This document shows, piece after piece, positions 25,801 through 37,366 of a stretch of 64,000 bases of DNA. Within the stretch, counting starts at the first letter, position 1. Each line of letters starts with the position of its first letter. This DNA is from Opisthocomus hoazin (Eukaryota > Chordata > Aves > Opisthocomiformes > Opisthocomidae): contig NC_134416.1 of assembly GCF_030867145.1 (NCBI RefSeq), positions 20,899,514 to 20,963,513 on the forward strand, given 5' to 3'. The notes beneath the pieces were generated by a model. That model was given only the letters and a program-made list of their open reading frames with translations, was not told the origin of the DNA and made no database searches. The translations under genes were made by a program, and so were the position numbers.

Positions 25801-28800
25801 CTTCATGTCCAAGCACTTCTGACAGGTCAGCAGACAGATGGATGAACAACAAGCAGGGCTAGGGTGAAAGGTGAAATGCATTTCTGAGAATATTTTTGTT
25901 CACTCTTTCTGAGTAGTGAAGGGAAGACATAAAAGGTAACATTTTCAGTGGGAATTTACGTGAGGAAGCTGGAAGTGATTGGAAGGTGTTGCACTTCTGC
26001 TTGTGTTTACCCCAGTTTTTATTACTACTTCATGACATGTGCATGCCTGGACACATGAAAGAGTGAAGAGCCATGCTTCCACCACACCCTCGCCATGCCA
26101 TGATGTTGTCCAGTGCTTGGCATTTTCAAAGGGATTTAATTATGTTCCCACTTAAATCAGTGCTGAGTACGGCACTGAATTTGACAGGAGAAATATTCAG
26201 CCAACACCTGGCACTTTGAAAACTCAGATCATAATAGTAAATCGTGGTCTCTTCTGCAATCTTAGCATGTTCTGAAGATGATGATTGTCGTTCTTACCTG
26301 GCACTCAGCGTACCCTTCCAAGATTTCCTGCCATGGGGCGGGAATGGGTTGATGCTTCTGTTTTTTGGAGATCGATCTCTGCCCTCTTTGTGAACTGGCC
26401 CTACTCCAGCAGGCATTACAGTGTGCTCGCAGCAGCAGAATGCCTCGATTTTTCTTCCTACTGAAGGGCGGTGAACCTGCCTGCCCATGCCAGGGAGGAG
26501 CTTTAATGCCACTGAGCATAATCATAGTGATTTGGGAAGTATCTTAATCTTACTCGCCTACCCTAGATTATGCCTGTGCTGATACATAACTGTCCCTTAG
26601 AAAGCAGTTGAAAGGAAGCTGATAACGATTCAGTCTGTCAATGAGTTTGGTTTGCATCATTGTTATCTTTGCAGGATTTGGTGAGGTTTTTTTGCAAGAA
26701 AGGCTGCTGCTCACTTTTGATGGTAGCTGTAATGTGAATGGAGTCCTCTCTAATTGCATTTTGAAACAAAGAAAAAGATTTGAATCTATCAAGGCACTTT
26801 TGTGCTGAATAACAAAATAGTGATCCAAAAGTATGTTGATTCTAGTTATAAAGGTTCCCGTTTATTGCATTTTACTGTTACAGAATGAATCCATGAAACT
26901 CAAAGGCTCTATTAACTTGAAACCAGATGTTTCAGACACTGGTATAATAGCTGTTAACTTCAGGTATATTAACTTTCAGGGATGGTCTAAACTTTGGTGT
27001 CTCTATTCTTAAATTCATTAAAATAATACCACAGTTTATATCACAATATTGAGTGCCATACAAGAGTTTTGTAATTCCATGTGAGGTAGAAGTGAATTGA
27101 TTTTATCAAAATCAAGTCTCCTAAGCTGGAAGTGAGCTATCATCTTTCTACTAGAACCAAAATACCTGTTTCAAAATTCAAGAAACAACACCATCCAGAG
27201 CAGCATTACTGTTGCTGTGCTTGCTGCTTTGGTAATTCAGAGTTACTGCCCTCTTAGGCCCAGAACACTAAATCAAATCTGTATAATTTAAATGCAGAAA
27301 GTCACTGCTTTGATCTTCTGTCAGAGGAGATGCTTCTACTGAGACAAAACATAGCCCTAATAAATCAAAATAGAAACATACGCCCACAGATCTGAAGCCC
27401 TGTTTCCGACCACTAGAGATATGTAGCAGAATAGAGTTTTGTTAATGTGCTTCTAAATACATCCTTAACCACAGCTGCTAATAGAAGATGAACCCCATGA
27501 GTACCATACACAGAGACCATCCTCCTTGCATGTACCTAGGCAGTCCTGAAAAATCTCAGTGTTCAGGGGTGGCACCAAGAACAGTTCTGCTCTCTTGACA
27601 TGGACCTGGCAGCTGAAAGCTGCCTCCCTACGTCCTCTCTGCCTCGTGCACGCTGAGACCAGGCAAAGCTTCATGGACTCCACCTGCTCTGTGTAGCTAG
27701 AAGAGTGCAACATTAGAAGAGATGAGAAAATTCATGGCTGCAGGCAGCGACTCCTCTTTCAGCAGGGAGGGGTGATCACAGTCCCAGGGAGACCGTCTCT
27801 GTAGCACTGTGCAGACCCATAGCAAAGCTGGGATCCCAACAGCAGCCTGACTTTGCTGTTGGCAGCAGAAATGAGTTAGGGGAAAACATAACATCAATTT
27901 TTTTTTCCACTTTATTTTTTAAAAAAATGAGAGATTAACCTTTCTTGTGGGGAAGGGACAGAAAAAGAAATGGAAGAATCATTTCTGCCCCTTTGAAAGC
28001 TGAACCCAGCTCACGTGAGCAACGTGATGCCTAGAAATGCTGGAGCTAGACTGGAGTGAGCGTGTAATTACTTACGCAAAGTGCTATACTTCATCAAGGA
28101 GCAACTGAGAAATCAGTAGTGCCTCCACCCAGAAAATATATAGCTAGAAGGTGAGGCCACTCTTTTGAGATACCAGAATTGTGGATTTGAGTGGCTGCAA
28201 GAGTAGGTGAGAACTGAGCCTGCGTTTTTCACATTTGCTGATGCTCCTCAGCCGTTGGCTTCTTTCTGGGGCCGTGTTTTGTGTGAAGCCTTGCTGGTCC
28301 TCCTCTGGGAAGCACTTACAGATTGACTCCTTGAGGAGAAGTAGAATGTGACCATCTTTCTTCCGATGGCAATAGGCATATGATTGAGAGAAGGCTGTAG
28401 CGCATGTCAGGATAGGATGCCTCTGGACACATGAAAAAGCAAAACTTCAGCACTTTTACTGCCAAAAATTTAGGATGATTTAAACAGTGTATGTAAACTG
28501 AAACTCCCAAACATCAGCTTGTATAGCCAAGTCCCTTTGGGCAACGAAGAGATAGAATTGACCTGCATGGCAGAATCGCCTCCCCTTCTGCTGCTGTCCC
28601 CAGGGCTTGGGCTGCTCGCCTGCCCCACACCAGCTCTGGTACAGCTCCTTCGCACCTTCCAGCACGAGTAACCAAGCTGTTGCAGCTCCTGGCAAGGAGT
28701 TCTTGCGGGAAGTCATAAGACTTGCTGAGGTGTCTCTGCTGGAACAGCCCTTGCTTGGCTGTGTGCTAGGGCTCACAGACATTTAAAAAAGTTACAATAT

Positions 28801-31674
28801 GATATAGAAGAAGATATTACTCTTTTGCAAACCCCGACTGATTCCACTTCGAATGAACTGCAGAGTCCAGTAAGTTGTCTGATTCATAGATTCATCTAAA
28901 AATGTCTTCTGACTTCATCTGAAGACATCAAGACATGGAGAACCATCATTTCACTGATCTTTCTGGTGATTACGTACCCTCACCAATTTAATTTGAGGTT
29001 TTTCCGTTTTCATTTCAAGGTCCAGACACTGTTGTAGTTTCTGGGGTTTGTTTTTTTTTTTTATTGCTTTGACTTTAACAAATTAAAGGGTTCTATAGTT
29101 GTTATTTTCCTTTGTGATAACAAAGATAACTCTTCAATAACTGTTTTTTCTTTTTGATAACTGAGGCAACTAGAGCTCTGTTTTTCCAGACACTGAATCA
29201 TTTCTGTTACACTCTTCAGCACCTTCTGCAGTTTTTCAGTACCTTTGTTTTAGATGTGGATAATGGAACTAAAAAAAAATGCAGATGTCTAGGTGTCATC
29301 AGTGTGATACAAAGAGTCAGCAGTCACTGCCCTGTTCCTGCTTGTTTTGACCTGGTTTATGAAAAGTTGCGCTGATTTTCAGCTGTAGTATGCTCAGGAT
29401 CCATCATAAGGGGCAGACCCTGGCTCTTACAGTACTTATTTATGCTTTGAAAAGAAGTGCTACATGGGTAAATTTAAATCAGAGTACCTTCTTCCTAGGT
29501 CACCCGAAAGGACTTATTTTTCTGCTTTGTTCAGTAGGAAGTTTTACAGGGCAGTTGATGACAGTAAACTCCTTGGATGATGAGAGTTTGATCTGGATCC
29601 TTGCAATTGTCTCATACAGCTTTTACATTGCTCATCTTAGTGCATTTTCAAAATGTGGAGGCAGAGAAAAGATTACACTGGTATATCACATTCCCCTTGT
29701 GTTTCAGATTTAAACTATATCATTGTAATAAACATTCTAACCAACGGATCATAGTTATAGTAATATAAAACCTGGATATGGGCAAGTCCTTAACTGGAGT
29801 TCGTAGAAGAAAACACTGAAAAAGGAAACACTCCATACAAACTCTAGTGTATACTTCCACTGTTTGCTCTACATAAACAAAAACTTTAAAACCCACTAGA
29901 GCTGAAGGGGAAAAGAAAGAGCCAAAAGCAAGAAGAAATTTCAACATCTTGTGGATTGAGATTGAGGACAGAAAAGCAAATCGAATTGCTTATTACCCTA
30001 ATGAGCATATGAAGTCTGCAAGCAGAGGCAGAGCTCCAGTAAGCTATTTTGCAAAACACTGGTTTAAACAGAAGTGTACCCCATGAAGGGTGATTCATAA
30101 GCATTGTGGTTTTCTCATTTGTTAAAGAAAACATAGTACGTTTTTAAAGTACAGTATTAAAAAACAATGCAAAATCACTTGTGATTCAAAAGATAATTTC
30201 AGTCTCCCATGTGTCTCAGCTGAGTTGATGCTCTGTTATATTCCTTCTTTGTTTGTATGTGCAACATTTATCCAGTGTACTATTACTGGATTTGCTTTCC
30301 TGCTTGCTTTGTTGGGCAGTCTAGCCTTGAGGCAGCAGCTCTAAAAGGAGCATGGAGGGTTATGGAGAGCGATCAGCTGTACACGCACTCCCAGTGCAGC
30401 TCACAAATGGTGGGAGTGATGCAGTACGTTGGTGAATTAACAGGAAAATATCGTGTTTGCATTGGGAGGCTTTGCTGTCTCCAGTTTTTGCACACATGCA
30501 GCTGCTGCTGGAATACTGTATTCTGATGTCTACAGACAAAGATATTGATAGGTTTTTTGGGGGGAAAGAGGGGTTGAAGAGAGGCTATGAGAACTATAAA
30601 AGGACTGAAAACAGTCCTTAGCAAAGAAAAAGTTACTGAGTGACGGAATTGGGCTCCAAGCACTCACCTGGGAACACAAATTTGGTATCTAAGGGTTGCT
30701 TGGTCAAAGAGAAAAATATGACAATGGCTAGAAAGTAGGAGTTTGGCACATTCAGACTGAAAGTAGGGAGCAGGTGTTTTCAGTGTGTTTTTTAATAGTT
30801 ATTTAGATAACTTATTAAAAATTGTGCTAGATATTCTAGTATAACCAATTACTAAATCAAGATTGGTTAGCTTTTCTAAATCATATGCATATGGAGTTCA
30901 AACGATAAGTAAGGAGGCGAATTTCTATGCTCTGTATTAAGGAAATAGAAGTGATGTCAGTGGTTCAGTTTAACATTTTAATCTATTTCTTTAAATCATG
31001 TTTTCCCAATAGTGTTGAGAGCAGCCCCCCTTTTTCTTAAGGCGTGTTCACTAGCAGTCAAAGAAAAACATAAGGCGGGCAGCTCTCAAATAAGAGATGT
31101 TTTGCAAAGTTACGACGGCAGCGACGTGAAGCAGCTTACTGACAGCGCTTTTTGTCTTTCAGGCTTGCGGTCTCTTGGGATGACTATTGCACAGTGCTAC
31201 GAGGAGGTTGGCCTTTTGCTGCTTTTCCTCTCTGTAGGAATCTCTATATTTTCCACTGTGGAGTACTTTGTTGAGCAAGGCATGCCCGGCACGACTTTCA
31301 CAAGCGTACCTGCTGCTTGGTGGTGGGCCACAACTTCCATGACCACTGTTGGTTACGGTGACATCAGACCAGACACTACCATCGGTAAGGTAGTGGCGTT
31401 TATGTGTATCCTATCAGGAATACTGGTTTTGGCGTTGCCAATAGCGATAATAAATGACCGTTTTTCTGCTTGTTACTTTACACTGAAGATAAAAGAAGCT
31501 GCTCTTCGACAGCGTGAAGCTTTAAAGAAACTCACAAAGAACTCATCCAGTGATTCTAATATCAATGTTAATTTGCGAGACATATATGCACGCAGTGTCA
31601 TGGATATGTTACGGTTAAAAAGCAGAGAGAGAGCAAGCACAAGGAGCAGTGGAGCAGATGAGTTTTGGTTTTGA
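22325..31674 (+). CDS. KCNV1: Kv8.1 silent voltage-gated K+ channel subunit, complete CDS in three exons (22325-22806, 24580-25106, 31163-31674)
   Basis: The joined CDS is 1521 nt and encodes 506 residues, close to the roughly 500 I recall for mammalian Kv8.1. Layout: a Ser/Glu-rich N-terminus (1-50), T1 tetramerisation domain (about 52-156), S1 (216-238), S2 (249-269), S3 (281-300), S4 (314-333), S5 (349-371), pore helix and TVGYGD filter (385-403), S6 (411-434), and a short tail ending DEFWF. T1 carries H-X5-C-X20-CC (H130, C136, C157, C158), the zinc motif of non-Shaker Kv channels. S6 has P429 but A431 where Kv1-Kv4 have the second proline of PXP, typical of silent subunits. Known for the family: Kv8.1 makes no current alone and co-assembles at the membrane with Kv2 subunits, changing their expression and inactivation. 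The tail, T1 and pore match KCNV1 rather than KCNV2 as I remember them. Splice sites are GT-AG and phases agree. Identification is from recall, without alignment. Confidence 0.96.
22807..24579 (+). other. KCNV1: KCNV1 intron 1 (1773 bp)
   Basis: GT-AG intron interrupting Arg161 after its second base. It opens GC-rich as the island decays and becomes AT-rich after about 23.5 kb. No repeat or second gene was recognised. The 3' end reads ctctttgggggggtttctgggcag, an unusual acceptor with a G7 run inside the pyrimidine tract. Confidence 0.9.
24580..25106 (+). CDS. KCNV1: KCNV1 coding exon 2: T1-S1 linker and S1-S4 voltage sensor
   Basis: This exon completes Arg161, encodes 162-336, and supplies the first base of Gly337. 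An acidic linker (about 173-191, with DEEED) leads into S1. S2 carries the acidic residue typical of Kv sensors (E262). S3 contains NIIDLLAILPFYITLL (282-297). S4 has basic residues at 315, 321, 324, 327, 330 and 333, spaced by threes and closely resembling the Kv2 S4, as expected for a subunit that joins Kv2 tetramers. The acceptor is ctgggcag|G at 24579/24580, and its pyrimidine tract is broken by seven G residues. The donor is ACAG|gtactt at 25106/25107. An open frame runs upstream of the acceptor to 24503 but is intronic. Confidence 0.95.
25107..31162 (+). other. KCNV1: KCNV1 intron 2 (6056 bp)
   Basis: GT-AG intron interrupting Gly337 after its first base, between S4 and the S4-S5 linker. 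It is mostly unique AT-rich sequence with a T-run near 29050. No CR1, LTR or RNA gene was recognised. Open frames inside it, such as 29390-29713, look like chance. The last 150 bases are open in phase with exon 3. Confidence 0.88.
31011..31012 (+). other. KCNV1: Candidate alternative 3' splice site for KCNV1 exon 3 (in frame, +50 residues)
   Basis: A pyrimidine-rich stretch ending gttttcccaatag gives an AG at 31011-31012. Splicing exon 2 to 31013 would read G|TG TTG AGA and continue without a stop for exactly 150 nt (50 codons) into canonical exon 3. The extra segment would begin VLRAAPLFL and lie between S4 and S5. The canonical site at 31162 gives the family-standard linker and is clearly the main one. 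Confidence 0.35.
31163..31674 (+). CDS. KCNV1: KCNV1 coding exon 3: S4-S5 linker, S5, pore, S6 and C-terminus
   Basis: This exon completes Gly337 and encodes 338-506 plus TGA (31672-31674). It starts with the S4-S5 linker LRSLGMTI, then S5 (about 349-371), a turret with EQGMPGTTF, the pore helix WWWATTSMT and the filter TVGYGD (398-403). The filter is intact, so the silence of the subunit is not due to a broken filter. S6 reads ILVLALPIAIINDRF, with one proline instead of the PXP pair. The C-terminus is short (about 70 residues after S6) and has the helix EAALRQREALKKL, a Ser-rich patch (464-468) and the end SSGADEFWF. The acceptor ctttttgtctttcag|GC at 31162/31163 is strong. The frame is also open upstream to 30982 (see the alternative acceptor at 31012). 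Confidence 0.95.
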
Positions 31675-33152
31675 CTTTTAAGTTATTTAGCCTTGTATAG
31701 CAAATAGACCACTTCAAAAATGTAGTATCAAGCATCTCTTTTTTTTTTTTTTTTTTTATTATTCGCCACATAGTGTATTTGCTTTTCCAACTGGAGTTTT
31801 ACTTACTTGGACAGACTGAGATAACCATTGTGTACAAAATGAAGAATTCATAATATCGAGTCTCTCAAGGAGCTCTGAAACCTGCTTTCGGAACTGGATC
31901 GTGGTGGGCGAGGCGGGAGATAGTGGGTCCGTCAAAGTAAAACAGTGATGCAAACACTTGTCCATGAATCTTATGTCCTTGCTAATGTCTAATAATAAAG
32001 TTGTAGCAAAAATTGCCATGGTGTTTTGAATTTTAAAAACCTGTAAGATTTGTATTTGGATTGGAAGAACAAAAGTCAAAGACATTAAGAAAAACTGAAA
32101 AAGGAAGTCTCAGAGAGTGAAATGTTGAATAAATTTATGATGATATTCCTATAAAGAGCTTCATCTTGACCCCCTTTCTCATACTCATCTTCTACTCCAT
32201 TTTCATGAAAAAGAGGTTACTAGACCCTGGGGGGAGAATTTCCTCATTTGAAGAGAAGAAAATGTCTACCAGATACATGGTGGGTACCAGGAGACAGGTG
32301 AAAGTATTAAGCAGATGCAAGATCTACAGCAAAGTAGAAAATAGTCATGAAATAGGTGCCATAATGTAGAGCATCCTCTGCAGTTCCTCTTTGCTGCAGA
32401 CCTGCCTTTGCAGCATAGAAGTTGTTTACAAACTTAGTTTGAACCATGCCTTCCCTGTGTGTTTTGATTCCCCTGGCTTACTTGTGTAGCTAAGCAGTTT
32501 TTGTGCTCAAGTCACCAGTGGATATCAGAAGAAACAGAAAGGGTAAAAGGTAACAAGCTACTTATTTCCCTGTCTCCCGTTAACATCGGTAGGTATTCCA
32601 AGTGGACCAGATTTTTTAAAAAATAATAATCTTCACTGACCCATTATTAGAAAAATCCCTCATCAAAATCTTTTGTTCCAACGGAAAAATGAGCACTTGT
32701 TCGGATCATAGAATCACAGAATGGTTTGGGTTGGAAGGGACCTTATATATCATCTAGTTCCAAGCTCTCTGCCATGGGCAGGGACGCCAGGCTGGATGCT
32801 TAGTCTAATGCAGTAGTCAAAGTACAAAACTGAAATAATGGAAGGTATTTTCAGTCAAGTTTCCCACCACTTACCTCTCCAGTGGCCCAATATCATTCTT
32901 AGCAAATAAAGATTTTCTTTAATGTCATTTTGTTGTCTTAGACTATTGCATTTCCACAGTATGCCTATAACTTTTTTTGGGGACAATGTAAATACAATCA
33001 TTATTTACATTTGACATGAATTCAACATACTCACTGAAAAGAAACATTTGTTAGCTGTGGATTATTTGATTTTATAAGGTATTTTTGTATATAGAAGGTT
33101 TAAACTGCCTTTGAGGATGTATGAATGGGTGAAATAACCTGCTTTTAATAAA
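31675..33152 (+). other. KCNV1: Probable 3' UTR of KCNV1 with several poly(A) signals
   Basis: No coding frame continues past the TGA. AATAAA hexamers occur at 31994-31999, 32128-32133, 32905-32910 and 33147-33152. The last two are followed by T/GT-rich sequence, the usual downstream element. A T-run of about 19 bases is at 31739-31757. A minus-orientation CR1 tail (about 32705) would lie inside the longer forms. The real 3' end cannot be chosen without RNA data. Confidence 0.55.
32705..32800 (-). mobile_element. CR1 3'-end fragment, antisense, in the possible KCNV1 3' UTR
   Basis: TCATAGAATCACAGAATGG, then TTGGGTTGGAAGGGACC and TCATCTAGTTCCAA, are the standard complement of the CR1 tail. 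Little decay suggests a fairly recent insertion. Confidence 0.9.
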
Positions 33153-33163
33153 CATTGAATAAT

Positions 33164-33181
33164 ACTTGTTTTGAAACAAGT
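33164..33181. other. Small inverted repeat beside the last poly(A) signal
   Basis: ACTTGTTT and AAACAAGT flank a TG centre, 12 bases after the AATAAA at 33147. It could fold into a short hairpin near the cleavage region. It may be chance. Confidence 0.35.
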
Positions 33182-36100
33182 GTGTTTTCCTCCCATTCCC
33201 TATAAATGGTGGTGTAAACATAATACAGCAAGCAAAAGTTTCAGAGGCTCCAACCTTGGTGCAAACAGAGTAGCATTTCAGCATGAAACTTCTTCCGATC
33301 TGTCAGCTGGCCTCAGTCAGCATTTGGATTTGGGACCGGTGCTGCACATGCAGCTGTCACCAGGGTCAGAAGGAGGCCAAGGGAAAACAGTGGAGACCAA
33401 ACAAGTGTGTCTTGCTCTACCAGAAATGGTCTAGGTGTGAAAATTTTTAGGTCAGCCTCGTGGTCTGTGTTACACAGAGAACAAACTGTGTTACCACAGT
33501 ATTCCCCTTTGCCCAAACACTCTGCGAATCCATCACAAAACTCCCGTTGATGTCCAGGAGACAAAATGAATGCTGCAGGGGAAGGTTTGATGCAGCCCAC
33601 TGTAGGTTATTATTTCATAGCTCCTTGGAGCAGGAAGTCTCTCAGGCTGCACAAATTGTACAGGCTGTTTCTCATTCAAAAGTCATTCTAATTATAGAGA
33701 ATTAGGAAGAAGCTTTCATTGTGGGAGGGCTGTTTTGTAATGTCTTTTGTGCTTTCTCATACAGCATCTGATCTCTGAGAAAGGAAATGCAGTTAGATAG
33801 CTGATTGATTCTCTTTAGGGAAAGCCTGCTGTTATTGCATCCTGTGCTTTTTATGAAGGACTCAAAAGAACAAGAGAAATGTTCTGGGATGTATCAGTTG
33901 GTTCACTCCTTTCACCAACTCTGGAGATAAAGTTTGCTAGAAATGCCCATGGGGAAACATGCCTGAGACTTTATCCAGTAGCTGCTTCGGCTTCTATTTT
34001 CAGACCTCTTGATTTTAAATTCAAAGTCTCCCAAGAAGTGTTTGTCAATCATGTTGTTTATGCGGCAAGGTTATCTATCACATTATAGGCTGAGACTAGC
34101 AAATCATTTTGCAGATGAAGACCAGTTCTGCTTTCAGCTTGTACAGATGAAAAAAACAGAGCATTTGTACTGAGCAACAAACAGTACGGGACATTACAAC
34201 TCTAAAACATGAAGCTGCGCCATGTACTTACTACCACAGATTTGGAAAATAGCTCAGTCACCACTAAGGCACCAAATTAAGAATGTTATTGTGCTATATT
34301 TAGAATAGCACAGTGTAGATAAGAAACTACCTCTTGTCCTCACATCTGTTCTGCCATTTCCATCCCACAGCAGATTTGGCAAGAAAGGATCATGTGTTAG
34401 AACATCAGTAACTCTGGCTAGAAATTCAACATTTTAGCTTAAAACACCAAGTACTTTCAAAAACTGTCATCAAAGAGTATAGCTGCAGCACTTAGAGCAA
34501 TGTATTAACCTTGGTTCCCTAGTACAGGAAGCAACAATAGTGAAAATGCAGAGGCAGAGACTACAGTGCAGAAAACTGTTGCACATTTGTTTGTAGATGC
34601 TTAGGGGCAGATTTTACCTGGGGACAGTGTGGTCCAACACCCCCAGAACTGTTTAAATGTCACTAAAATTGTTCTTTGTCATTCTTACTTTGAAGAAAGA
34701 CAACAGCCTCCTGGGGTGCATCAGCCAGACCATTGCCAACAGGTCAAGGGAGGTGGTCCTGCGCCTCTGCTCAGCCCTGGTGAGACATATCTGGGTGATG
34801 TGACCAGTGCTGGTCTCCCCAATACAAGAAAGACAGGGATGTACTGGAGATAGTTCAGCAAAATATTGGAGTGCCAGGTTGCAGAGACCAGCACATAGGT
34901 GAATCCCTGTGTCCAGGAGAGGTGGATCTGCCGCGGGCTGTGCAGGGATTTATCACTTCTGGGGGTAAGTTATAGAAAGGTATTTAGAAATCAGTGTTTG
35001 CTAATAATTTACAAATGTCTAATACTATGATTTGCCTGCTGTATTACTGGTATTGATCCTGAATGCATAGTTCACTGATCACTGTTTAATTATGTGGTGT
35101 TAGTAAATCAATAAACCATGTCAGTCTTGATTTGATATAAACTGTATAAGTTGAGCAATTCTCCCTCAGGACAGGAGTTTTGCTGGCCAACTCTGAGCTT
35201 GTGAGATTGCCACGTGGCAAATTTGGTTGAACACAAGGAGCAAAAAAGAAAGAAGAAACTTATGAGATCTTTTACAAGCTAATGCCCATTTATTTTTGTT
35301 TTCTGAAATAACAAAATATTTTCTACAGTATTATAAGCTCAACCTCTGTGAAGGTATACAGGCATACACACAGCTCTGCCAGAACATAGTTTGTTGAGAT
35401 GCCCACCATCTAAACCGCACTAGAGCAGCTGTTGCGGACGCCTTCAGTACTTGGTTGTCTGTGCTCTTATCACATAGCCTCGCTGCAGAAAGGGTAGAGC
35501 AGCGCAGTCGGTAGTCACACCTCTGATTGCAGATAAGGGCTCTCCAGGCTCTGGGCTCTTGAAAACTTCATTCACTAAAGAGGAGGGCTGGACTCAATAA
35601 TCCCTCTGGGACTGAGATGCATTTTTCAATTATAACCTTTTATCAGTTAGGGTTTTTTGACAGTTTTAATGAATGCTGTCATTATTACAGCTTTGCTTTT
35701 GTTTAAACACAAATATTAGAAAACACATCTCCAGACAAAAGCAGAGCTGCTATGCACTCACTGTTCATTAAGTTTGATATGGCATTTAATTTCAGTGTAA
35801 ATAGTGAGCTTGACCTGACCATCAGTCAGTAACTAAAGCCATTCCTTCAGAAAATGGATTTTCATGAAAGACTGCTGAAGAATTCAGTTATAATTAAGTT
35901 TTTTGTTACTTTTGATATATGAAACAGAATATTTTCTGACAAAACCTTGACCCTGACTTATAGGACTGGTGCTTCTTCTAGAGGATGGCACTATCAGCAG
36001 GAGCGAGAGCACCACCCATTTTTCATGTGCCTCTCACAGGCGTACTTGAAAAGCATGACCATGCACACCCCTTGTCACAGAAAAATAGGAGGGAAATTTG

Positions 36101-37338
36101 GTGCTGGTGGGTACTGCAGACTACCCTGCCATAGGATTTCTGTGTGAAACAAAAGAATTCTAGACTAACAACAAAGCCTATTAAAAGGTATTTGGGGCAC
36201 TATAACCTGCATTACTCATGCTAGGTTTCTGCTCTGCAGACATCAGCAAGCCCTTGAGATGGGACAAGGATAAGGAAGGGATCCCACCTAATATCACAAA
36301 AGAAGGTCCAACACCAGTCGATGTAAGCATCAGTTGCTCCCAGTCTGTCTCAGACCCCCAAAAAGTTGCCTGTGAGTTGGGTTTATACCAAAGAGTGAGG
36401 AACCCAGCACAGCCTGAAGTTAGGTTTGGTCTTTTAAAAAGTCTACAGTTGTCTTCATCTAATCAAAGTTATGTACAAATGCCTATCAGGATGTAAGAAA
36501 AACATGCCTTTGTAACAGCTTCTGAAAATGAAATAATCTTCCTTATCAAGCAAAGCAAGACTCCTACGGATGTAAGATTTTCTCTAATTATATCTAATTT
36601 TGTACAGGTTTTTAATAAAACTAAAAGTGCATGTAAGTTATGTAGTATTACTGTGTAGTCCTGTAAGCTGATGTACACTTTTCATTTCCAACAGACTGAC
36701 TCAAAAAGACAGTTCTATTTCCAACTCCATGCAGCAGAGATAGATCCTGGGAAACGGCTGAAGTGTGCATGAATCTTCACTACCTAATGCATGAACCAGT
36801 TTCTCAGGAGAACTTGGAAGAGGATTCATAATGGCCTCTTGCAATTGCCATAAAAAACCAACACAGTGAATTGATTTGTCCTAAACGCATTTTTTTCAAC
36901 ACAACTGAAAAAGGCTGTTGGCTTGAAAATAGTTAAAAGATAACTAATGCTGTCACTTTTTTACAGCTGGCCCTGTGTTACAGATCTCTGAATTGTAGCT
37001 CTGAGCCTGAGGTATGAAATATATTATGCAATCCAACCACATTCAATTATGGAAAAATATTCCAAGATGAACATGTCTCTGCTTAAGGACTGCTGTCCAG
37101 TGAAGCAACATTCATAAACTCACAGCTTTTTTGTCCTAAACTAGCAACATCATTACAGCCTTTAGAACATGATGTGAGAAACTGCCAGCGTTACAGGCTC
37201 CATGGGATCCCTTCATAGCTTTTACAGTGTATGTTAGATGCTGCAGTGATAAAAGCTATCATTACCGAATTCCTAAACAGACAGATTAGCCATTATTAAT
37301 GCTGAGAAGAAAAATAATGAAAGTAGAACAGGAAAGAG
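33182..37338. other. Intergenic downstream of KCNV1
   Basis: One CR1 fragment (34.7 kb). A GGAGGGCTGGACTCAATAAT stretch near 35582 might be a very old CR1 end, but it is too short to call. No gene was seen. Confidence 0.6.
34700..34905 (+). mobile_element. CR1 ORF2-end fragment, no 3' tail
   Basis: The blocks TGGGGTGCATCAGCCAGACC, ATTGCCAACAGGTCAAGGGA, GTGAGACATATCTGG and ACAAGAAAGACAGGGATG follow the end of CR1 ORF2 in order. The usual octamer tail is missing, so this is a fragment truncated at both ends. Confidence 0.75.
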
Positions 37339-37366
37339 AAAATTAATTTAAATTTAAATTAATTTT
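37339..37366. repeat. Perfect 28-bp AT-only palindrome
   Basis: The half-site AAAATTAATTTAAA is followed directly by its exact reverse complement, with no spacer. It contains overlapping TTAATT and ATTTAAAT words. It could extrude as a cruciform or be a site for TAAT-binding homeodomain dimers. Function is unknown. Confidence 0.8.

Noticed and set aside
29215..29223. TTCAGCACC, the left half of a REST/NRSF site, in KCNV1 intron 2
   Set aside because: The right half (GGACAGCGCC-like) is absent at any allowed spacing nearby.
29390..29713. 107-codon open frame in intron 2
   Set aside because: No motif or start context, and no splice logic linking it to KCNV1. Length is near chance for the composition.
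35490..35560. A GTAGAGCAGCGCAGTCGGTAG stretch resembling a tRNA A-box
   Set aside because: No B-box or cloverleaf could be folded around it.
35582..35622. GGAGGGCTGGACTCAATAAT, similar to an old CR1 3' end
   Set aside because: Too short and diverged to support without an alignment.
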